Source: Cryomorphaceae bacterium (GTDB lineage: Bacteria > Bacteroidota > Bacteroidia > Flavobacteriales > Schleiferiaceae). From it: a DNA stretch of 5,225 bases. The notes under the pieces are model-generated. The model ran no database searches and was not told where the DNA came from. It saw nothing but the letters and a program-made list of their open reading frames with translations. The translations under genes and the position numbers were made by a program. The stretch is from assembly GCA_022565745.1 (NCBI GenBank), contig JAIUMB010000150.1, positions 1-5,225 of the forward strand. Direction: 5' to 3'. This document shows positions 1 through 5,225 of this stretch, piece after piece (position 1 is the stretch's first letter; each line of letters opens with the position of its first letter).

Positions 1-2
1 AC

Positions 3-851
3 AATGGCCATTTGGCGTCTATATTAGATTGTATGTCTTTTGGTGGTGTAGAAATTGGCTCGGTTACCGCCAGAGAAACCAAAGGAAACCCTAGTCCTCG
101 ACTCAAACGAATGGTGCGCTCTCAAGCACTTGTGGTGTATAAGGGGTTGAAAAATGACGGCGTAGAAGTCATCATCAAACGCCTTAAAAAAATGAAAAAA
201 CCAGAGGGGTTTGTATGGGGCATTAGCATAGCAAAAACAAATGACGCCCAAACGGTTACCAAAGAAGCCGGTATTGAAGACTATACCCATTCGTTTAAGC
301 GATTAAACGAAGAAAGCGTTGGTGATTTTTATACCATAAACATCAGTTGTCCCAATGTACACGGTGGAGAAAGTTTTACTACACCCGATATGCTAAAGCC
401 TTTGATGAAGTCATTGGATAAGGTAAATTGCGAAAAACCCATTTACATAAAAATGCCCATTAATTTACCCTGGGAGGAATTCAACGCGTTGTTGACCATT
501 CTCGATCAACACCGCGTTAATGGTGTAATCATCGGTAACTTAAACAAAGAATATGAAGATGCTGATTTTCCGGAAGAAGCACCTTCAACATACCGAGGAG
601 GCTTAAGTGGTAAGGTTTGCCAAACACTGTCTACAACGTTGATTAAGAAAACCAAATCGCATTGGGGAGACCGATTTACCATTATAGGTTGTGGCGGTGT
701 GATGCGACCAGAAGACGCCAAAGAAAAACTCGAAGCCGGCGCAGATTTACTGCAATTAATTTCGGGGATGATTTTTAATGGCCCTCACTTGATGAAAGAG
801 ATTGCTAAAACAGTTGAAAACCAGAAAGAAGAAGTGGTCTCAACACTATAG
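3..851 (+). CDS. pyrD: Dihydroorotate dehydrogenase, 5'-truncated by window edge
   Basis: This is an FMN-dependent TIM-barrel enzyme that oxidises dihydroorotate to orotate, the fourth step of de novo UMP synthesis. The frame is open to the left edge, so the TTG at position 12 is an internal Leu codon, not the start; about 60-70 N-terminal residues are probably missing compared with E. coli PyrD. The visible part is 282 residues, numbered from the codon at 3. It shows VEIGSVTARETKGNPSPRL (16-34), the active-site motif NISCPN (113-118), IKMP with the FMN-contacting Lys150, GGLSGK (199-204), IIGCGGV (227-233) and the phosphate-binding end LLQLISGMIFNGP (249-261). The family call is secure, but the class is not. 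Cys116 sits where class 2 enzymes carry the catalytic Ser, and KMP and GCGG recall class 1A, while GGLSGK and SGMIF-GP are class 2-like. The electron acceptor (quinone, fumarate or NAD) therefore cannot be told, and the N-terminal membrane helices that would help lie outside the window. The gene converges on the permease gene and overlaps it by 6 bp. Confidence 0.93.
   Translation, partial: NGHLASILDCMSFGGVEIGSVTARETKGNPSPRLKRMVRSQALVVYKGLKNDGVEVIIKRLKKMKKPEGFVWGISIAKTNDAQTVTKEAGIEDYTHSFKRLNEESVGDFYTINISCPNVHGGESFTTPDMLKPLMKSLDKVNCEKPIYIKMPINLPWEEFNALLTILDQHRVNGVIIGNLNKEYEDADFPEEAPSTYRGGLSGKVCQTLSTTLIKKTKSHWGDRFTIIGCGGVMRPEDAKEKLEAGADLLQLISGMIFNGPHLMKEIAKTVENQKEEVVSTL
846..851. other. Shared palindromic stop CTATAG of two convergent genes
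   Basis: The hexamer CTATAG is its own reverse complement. Its right half is the TAG stop of pyrD on the plus strand (849-851), and its left half read on the minus strand is the TAG stop of the permease gene (848-846). The two coding regions thus overlap by 6 bp with no intergenic DNA. I see no hairpin followed by a T-run next to it on either strand, so the transcripts probably run into each other's genes. Confidence 0.9.
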
Positions 852-2012
852 CAATTTACTAACTTTGATCGCAATAACCGTACAGCCCATCATTAAGGCA
901 AATCCAATGATGTAGGGGCCGCTGTAATGATAGTCGTATAGCGCACCGCCTGCAAGTGGACCAAAGGTTCTTGCCAATGAGCCAACGGCTTGAAGATTAC
1001 CCAGAGCCATACCTTGCGCATGCCTACTTGAAAGTTTGCTAACTGCGGTCGACATGGTGGGATTGAGAAAGGCGGAGCCGATGGATAAGAAAGTGATGGC
1101 CAGTAGTTCTAGTGGAACAAATAATGGAGGTGGAACCAAAGGTAAGGCGAGCAAGCCAATACCAGTAAATATAGTTCCGCTGATGAGGAGTTTCTTTTCT
1201 CCCAACCAATTGTTTAATCGGCCAAGAAGGGTGCCTTGAATAAGCGTTGCCATCAAACCAATGTAGGCAAAGACATATCCTATTTCCTTCACGTTTAGAT
1301 GAAAATGTTCGTGCCACAATAATGTAGCTGTAATTTGCATTTTGGAAAAAGCCAATAAAAAGATGAAATTGAGCAGCAGTACCAACTGAATGCCCTTGGT
1401 ACGAAGTCCGCCAATAACCGAAGTTAGGGGATTCGTAAAAAGAGGTTTGTCGGGTGACTTTTCTTCCAGACTTTCTCGGAGGAGAAAATAGGCGAGTACA
1501 AAGTTGAACACCGACATCAAAGCGGCAAAATATCCAACCCATATCACGCCATAGGCATCTTTAATGATGCCACCAATCATGGGTCCAACAATAAACCCTA
1601 GACCAAAAGCCGCACCTATAATACCAAAGTTTTTAACCCGCTCTTCCGGTTTGCTGATGTCGCTGATGTAGGCCTGAGCAGCAGAAATATTAGCCGCACC
1701 AATGCCGGCAAGTACACGTGATAAGAGCAATAAAAGCAACGTATTGGCATGAGCAAACAGCACGTAGGAACAGGCTATGATCACGATGGATATTAGCAAT
1801 ATGGGGCGCCTACCAATGCGGTCACTGAGGTTTCCCCAAAACGGGGCGAATAAAAACTGAAACAACGAATAAGCCATTGCTACAACACCTACGATAAAGC
1901 CATTGGCGCCTAGTTGAGTGGCAAATATGGGCAATATAGGTATGATGATACCGAAGCCCATGAGGTCAATAAAAATGGTAACAAATAAAACCAACAGCGG
2001 CGACCGTCTCAT
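846..2012 (-). CDS. MFS drug/H+ antiporter-like permease (TetA/DHA1 type)
   Basis: This is a 388-residue inner-membrane transporter of the major facilitator superfamily, with a length and hydrophobic pattern that fit 12 helices. Helix 1 carries Asp16 within IDLMGFGIIIPILP, as in TetA-like exporters. Motif A, GNLSDRIGRRP (60-70), lies in the loop between helices 2 and 3. Motif C, GLGFIVGPMIGG (137-148), marks helix 5 of proton-driven exporters. A weak copy of motif A, GRLNNWLGEKK (264-274), opens the second half, and GPLAGGALYD (351-360) echoes motif C there. Export of a drug or small amphipathic molecule in exchange for protons is inferred from these motifs; the substrate is unknown, and tetracycline resistance should not be assumed. 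I chose the ATG at 2012-2010. The frame runs up to a TTG at 2060, but that would add 16 polar residues and overlap the end of rnz. The chosen start lies 4 bp after the rnz stop, with an A/T-rich leader and no clear Shine-Dalgarno. The TAG stop is 848-846. Confidence 0.9.
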   Translation of the reverse strand: MRRSPLLVLFVTIFIDLMGFGIIIPILPIFATQLGANGFIVGVVAMAYSLFQFLFAPFWGNLSDRIGRRPILLISIVIIACSYVLFAHANTLLLLLLSRVLAGIGAANISAAQAYISDISKPEERVKNFGIIGAAFGLGFIVGPMIGGIIKDAYGVIWVGYFAALMSVFNFVLAYFLLRESLEEKSPDKPLFTNPLTSVIGGLRTKGIQLVLLLNFIFLLAFSKMQITATLLWHEHFHLNVKEIGYVFAYIGLMATLIQGTLLGRLNNWLGEKKLLISGTIFTGIGLLALPLVPPPLFVPLELLAITFLSIGSAFLNPTMSTAVSKLSSRHAQGMALGNLQAVGSLARTFGPLAGGALYDYHYSGPYIIGFALMMGCTVIAIKVSKLL

Positions 2013-2016
2013 AGAA

Positions 2017-2964
2017 CTATTTATGAGGGAGAATTTGCAGGGTGTTTTTCTTACTGTCAATACGAATTCTCATGCCCTCTCGTGCGAGGGTGGTGTTAGG
2101 GAAAACCCCTCTTGCTTCTTTCACAAGGGTATTTCCCGTGCGGTATCGCCCAGAATAATGACCGATCAGTAGGTGGTCAACCTTGTTGTCAATGGCGGCA
2201 TTGGCAGCATCTTTGGCGGTGCTGTGGCGCGTTTGGTCGCTTTGTTCGCGATCTTTTTCTTTGAATGTTGCTTCGTGATACAGCAATTGCGCATTTTCTA
2301 CAAAGGGGTGCTTGGGTACGCGGGTTGTATCGGTGCAGTAGGCGTATTTCAGAGGACGGTGTTGCGGCAGGGTTAGTTCTTCATTGGCCAGTACCTCTCC
2401 ATTTTCTCGTTCGATATCCTTTCCTTTTTTTGCAGCTACAATCTCGGGAATACTGAGGTCGTACAATTTGATTTTTTCAGGATCAATATTCTTTTCTACC
2501 AATTTTTCTCGAAAGGCAAAACCGTGTACGGGAACGCTGTGGTATAGAGGAAATGCTTCTACAATGGCTTTGGGCGTTTCCCAAAGTACGCCGCTAAATC
2601 CCTCTTTGAGTTCGTGCCACTCGATGGGCATTTTTAGTTTATAGCCAAGGCGCTTCATCTGATACTGCATGACATCTATCACTGATGCGGGCGCGAAAAT
2701 ATCCAATGGTTGGTCGACTTTTAAAACACTCAGCGTGCTCAACAGGCCAATTAAACCAAAAAAGTGATCCCCGTGCGCGTGGGATATAAAGATGTAGCGC
2801 AGTTTGCCAAAACTGATTTTCTGACGACGCATTTGCATTTGACAGCCTTCTCCACAGTCAATAAGCATAAGCTCACCGCCAAAATCTATCAGTTGTGCAC
2901 TGGGAAAACGACTGGAGGTGGGGACGGCTGAGCTGGTGCCAAGTATGTGAAGCGTAGCAATCAT
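2017..2964 (-). CDS. rnz: Ribonuclease Z (tRNA 3' endonuclease)
   Basis: This is a cytoplasmic zinc-dependent endonuclease of the metallo-beta-lactamase fold. It cuts tRNA precursors just after the discriminator base so that CCA can be added. At 315 residues it is close to the B. subtilis enzyme (about 307). The N-terminus has GTSSAVPTSSRFPS (9-22) and the loop DCGEGCQMQMRR (36-47). The metal-site motif HAHGDH gives His62, His64, Asp66 and His67. The other ligands are His142 (YHSVPVHGF), Asp212 (YCTDT) and His269 (GHYSGRY), and HSTA at 247-250 is the conserved C-terminal motif. All seven expected metal ligands are present, so it should be active. The region that forms the tRNA-gripping arm in the B. 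subtilis enzyme (about 152-200 here) lacks the usual Gly-Pro motif and reads LYDLSIPEIVAAKKGKDI. The ATG start (2964-2962) overlaps the uvrA TGA stop as ATGA, which suggests translational coupling; no strong Shine-Dalgarno precedes it. The stop is TAG at 2019-2017. Confidence 0.96.
   Translation of the reverse strand: MIATLHILGTSSAVPTSSRFPSAQLIDFGGELMLIDCGEGCQMQMRRQKISFGKLRYIFISHAHGDHFFGLIGLLSTLSVLKVDQPLDIFAPASVIDVMQYQMKRLGYKLKMPIEWHELKEGFSGVLWETPKAIVEAFPLYHSVPVHGFAFREKLVEKNIDPEKIKLYDLSIPEIVAAKKGKDIERENGEVLANEELTLPQHRPLKYAYCTDTTRVPKHPFVENAQLLYHEATFKEKDREQSDQTRHSTAKDAANAAIDNKVDHLLIGHYSGRYRTGNTLVKEARGVFPNTTLAREGMRIRIDSKKNTLQILPHK
2961..2964 (-). other. ATGA stop/start overlap of uvrA and rnz
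   Basis: On the minus strand the four bases read ATGA: ATG (2964-2962) starts rnz and TGA (2963-2961) ends uvrA. This is the classic arrangement for coupled translation by terminating and restarting ribosomes. It fits the poor ribosome-binding sequence ahead of rnz and supports one uvrA-rnz mRNA. Confidence 0.85.
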
Positions 2965-5225
2965 GCTTTTTGAGCCTTAGGGTTTAAATCTAAAAACTGA
3001 CGGGTAGAGGAGGCTTCGCAGTCCATCAATCCGTCAATGTCACCTTGGTAAATGATTTCCCCGCCTTTGTCTCCGCCATCTGGTCCCATATCAATGATCC
3101 AATCGGCACATTTGATGACGTCTGGGTGGTGTTCAATAATGATTAATGAGTGACCACGATTAACGAGGGCATTAAAACTCACCAACAATTTGTTGATGTC
3201 GTGGAAATGCAGTCCGGTCGTAGGTTCGTCGAATATAAACAAACCCTTGCCTTCGTCTTGACTCTTACTGAGAAATAATGCCAACTTTACACGCTGCGCC
3301 TCTCCGCCGGAAAGTGTATTTGAAGATTGCCCCAATTTGATGTATTCCAAACCTACGTCAAACAAAGGCTGAAGTCCTCGGGCAATTTTTTCTTCGCCAT
3401 TTTCACGGAAAAATGGAATGGCTTCTTGCACGTCTAGTTCGAGAATATCAGAGATGCTCTTGCCGGCGAATTTTACTTCCAAGATTTCCTTTTTAAAACG
3501 CTTACCTTCACACTCCTCACAGGGTAAATGCACATCAGCCATAAACTGCATACTGATGGTTACTGTGCCCTCTCCTTCACAGGCATCGCACCTACCGCCG
3601 GGCACGTTGAAAGAAAAGTGTTTGGGCTTGTATCCGCGGATGTCTGAAAGTGACTGCTTGGCATAAAGTTGACGGATGTCGTCGTATACTTTAAGGTAAG
3701 TTGCCGGATTGGAGCGCGATGACTTGCCAATGGGATTTTGGTCAACAAACTCAATGGTGTCAATTTTGTTAGACGGCACAACCAATTGATCAAAAATTCC
3801 AGGGCGTTCTCCGTGTCCAAAGAGCTGTCGGTTCAATGCAGGGTAGAGGACTTTGTTGATCAAGGTAGACTTTCCTGATCCACTTACGCCGGTAACTACC
3901 GTCATGGCATGTAGGGGGATGGAGGCATTAACATCTTTCAAGTTGTTTTCTGAAGCGCCTCGTAATTCGATAAACTGCTTGGGAATTCGCCTTTTTTCCG
4001 GCACAGGGATGTGTCGTTTTTTACGTAAATAATCGGCGGTAAGTCCGGTGCCGTGTTGAAGAATTTCATTCAAACTGCCTTCAAATACAATGTCACCTCC
4101 CAATTGTCCTGCACCCGGCCCAATGTCGATGATGTGATCAGAGGCGCGCATGACTTCTTCGTCGTGTTCCACAACAATTACTGTATTGCCCAGATTTTTT
4201 AGGCCTTGTATCACCGAGATTAAACGCTGCGTATCTCGAGGGTGCAAGCCAATACTGGGTTCATCGAGTATGTACATGGATCCAACCAGACTGCTGCCTA
4301 ATGAGGTGGAAAGGTTGATGCGTTGAGATTCACCACCCGATAGGGTATTAGCACCACGGTTTAAAGTGAGATACCCCAAACCAACGTCCTCGACAAACCG
4401 TAATCGATTTTTAATTTCAATCAATAATCGCTTGCAGACCTGCTGCTCATGCTCAGTCAACGATAATTCGTCAAACCATTGCCTCAAGCGGTATATGGGC
4501 AAGGTGGATAATTCACTGATGGTTTTGTCGTAGATGCGAACGTACCCTGCTTCTTTGCGTAAGCGTGTTCCGTTGCATTCGTGGCATTTTGATTTGCCGC
4601 GGTATCTCGACAACATCACACGATACTGAATTTTATAGCTTTTGGATTCGAGGTAATCAAAGAACTTTCTGATGCCTTTGACCTTGCCTTTTCCGTTCCA
4701 GAGGATATTGACTTGCTCTTCGGTAAGGTCTCTATATGGGCGATGAATGGGAAAGTCATACACCGCACTGTCGCTGATAAAACTATCGCGCCATTTAGAC
4801 ATTTTTTCACCGCTCCAAGGAACCACGCAATTGTCGTACACCGATAGCTTGGGGTTAGGGATGACCAGGTCCTCATCATAACCGATGACAGAGCCAAAAC
4901 CCTCGCACACCGGACAAGCACCGTAGGGATTGTTATAGCTGAAAAAGTGAATGGTAGGCTCGTTAAAAAGCATACCATCTTCTTCAAAACGATTAGAAAA
5001 GTGATGGGTATTGTCATTAGGGATTACCAATGAGCAATGACCTTTCCCTTCAAAGAAAGCGGTTTGTATGGAGTCGGCCAGCCGATTTTTATTGTCTTCA
5101 TCGTCTTTTCTGGTAACAGCGCGGTCAACGACTACCACCCAGCTTTTGATGCTTTTCAGCGAAGGCACATCTTCCATCACCTCGGCAATGTTGTGGACCT
5201 TTTCTCCGTCGTATAAACGACTATA
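2961..5225 (-). CDS. uvrA: UvrABC system protein A, N-terminus outside window
   Basis: UvrA is the dimeric ABC-type ATPase that scans DNA for bulky damage and loads UvrB in nucleotide excision repair. The frame is open to the right edge, so the GTG at 5180 is an internal Val. The visible part is 754 residues, and about 180-190 N-terminal residues, including the first Walker A, should lie beyond the window. Numbered from the edge, the first ATPase half shows GACPVC (Cys104, Cys107), KCHEC (Cys214, Cys217), signature LSGGESQRINL (295-305), Walker B LDEPSIGLH and the switch VEHD (about 352-355). The second half has Walker A GVSGSGKST (446-454), a complete C4 zinc finger (Cys546, Cys549, Cys569, Cys572) needed for damage recognition, signature LSGGEAQRVKL (638-648), Walker B FDEPTTGLH and the switch IEHH (about 697-700). 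The first CxxC pair of the N-terminal zinc motif found in E. coli UvrA is missing (see findings). All other visible ATPase motifs are intact. The stop overlaps the rnz start, and uvrA is probably the first visible gene of the operon. A second uvrA elsewhere is possible, since Bacteroidota often carry paralogues. Confidence 0.96.
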   Translation of the reverse strand, partial: YSRLYDGEKVHNIAEVMEDVPSLKSIKSWVVVVDRAVTRKDDEDNKNRLADSIQTAFFEGKGHCSLVIPNDNTHHFSNRFEEDGMLFNEPTIHFFSYNNPYGACPVCEGFGSVIGYDEDLVIPNPKLSVYDNCVVPWSGEKMSKWRDSFISDSAVYDFPIHRPYRDLTEEQVNILWNGKGKVKGIRKFFDYLESKSYKIQYRVMLSRYRGKSKCHECNGTRLRKEAGYVRIYDKTISELSTLPIYRLRQWFDELSLTEHEQQVCKRLLIEIKNRLRFVEDVGLGYLTLNRGANTLSGGESQRINLSTSLGSSLVGSMYILDEPSIGLHPRDTQRLISVIQGLKNLGNTVIVVEHDEEVMRASDHIIDIGPGAGQLGGDIVFEGSLNEILQHGTGLTADYLRKKRHIPVPEKRRIPKQFIELRGASENNLKDVNASIPLHAMTVVTGVSGSGKSTLINKVLYPALNRQLFGHGERPGIFDQLVVPSNKIDTIEFVDQNPIGKSSRSNPATYLKVYDDIRQLYAKQSLSDIRGYKPKHFSFNVPGGRCDACEGEGTVTISMQFMADVHLPCEECEGKRFKKEILEVKFAGKSISDILELDVQEAIPFFRENGEEKIARGLQPLFDVGLEYIKLGQSSNTLSGGEAQRVKLALFLSKSQDEGKGLFIFDEPTTGLHFHDINKLLVSFNALVNRGHSLIIIEHHPDVIKCADWIIDMGPDGGDKGGEIIYQGDIDGLMDCEASSTRQFLDLNPKAQKA

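Noticed and set aside
12..14. TTG as the start of pyrD, giving a 279-residue protein
   Set aside because: The codons before it (AAT GGC CAT) continue the family's sequence in frame to the window edge, and the protein would lack the N-terminal part of the barrel. The gene is truncated by the window.
780..900. Possible bidirectional terminator at the pyrD/permease junction
   Set aside because: Apart from the 6-bp CTATAG palindrome I found no stable stem with a T-run on either strand.
1039..1542. Open frame of 167 codons on the minus strand inside the permease gene
   Set aside because: It is an out-of-frame shadow of a clearly conserved transporter; its sequence is rich in Arg, Trp and Cys and resembles no family I know.
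2013..2060. TTG at 2060 as the start of the permease, adding 16 residues
   Set aside because: It would overlap the coding end of rnz, uses a rare start codon, and adds a polar stretch before a TetA-like N-terminus that begins naturally at MRRSPLL.
1918..2644. Several plus-strand open frames of 63-86 codons antisense to rnz and the permease start
   Set aside because: They are antisense to conserved coding sequence, lack family motifs and have no visible promoter or ribosome-binding site.
4616..5017. Open frame of 133 codons on the minus strand inside uvrA
   Set aside because: It lies in another frame under well-conserved UvrA sequence and has no recognisable motif.
5178..5180. GTG as the start of UvrA, giving a 739-residue protein
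   Set aside because: The frame stays open for 15 more codons to the window edge, and a UvrA without its first Walker A would not be a complete enzyme. The 5' end is simply outside the window.

Overview
The window is almost wholly coding. It holds four genes: one on the plus strand, cut by the left edge, and three on the minus strand, the last of which is cut by the right edge. I see no RNA gene, mobile element, CRISPR array or long intergenic stretch. The best guess for the organism is a member of the Bacteroidota. The UvrA and RNase Z sequences read like that phylum's versions, and the starts lack Shine-Dalgarno sequences and sit in A/T-rich leaders. This assignment rests on remembered family resemblance, not on a search.

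Layout from left to right: (1) the 3' part of a dihydroorotate dehydrogenase gene (pyrD, plus strand, 3-851), for de novo pyrimidine synthesis; (2) a 12-helix MFS drug/H+ antiporter-like permease (minus, 846-2012); (3) ribonuclease Z (rnz, minus, 2017-2964), for tRNA 3'-end maturation; (4) a large 3' part of uvrA (minus, 2961-5225), the damage-recognition ATPase of nucleotide excision repair.

The three minus-strand genes are packed head to tail in the order uvrA-rnz-MFS. There is a 4-bp ATGA stop/start overlap between uvrA and rnz and a 4-bp gap between rnz and the permease, so they are probably co-transcribed from a promoter outside the window. pyrD converges on the permease, and the two genes end inside one palindromic hexamer, CTATAG, that supplies TAG to both strands.

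The window looks like an ordinary housekeeping region; I do not see a new defence, mobile or biosynthetic system. The points most worth a second look are the mixed class features of the PyrD protein (a catalytic-position Cys where class 2 enzymes have Ser) and the loss of the first Cys pair of the N-terminal zinc motif in UvrA. Smaller points are the shared stop palindrome and the altered exosite arm of RNase Z.
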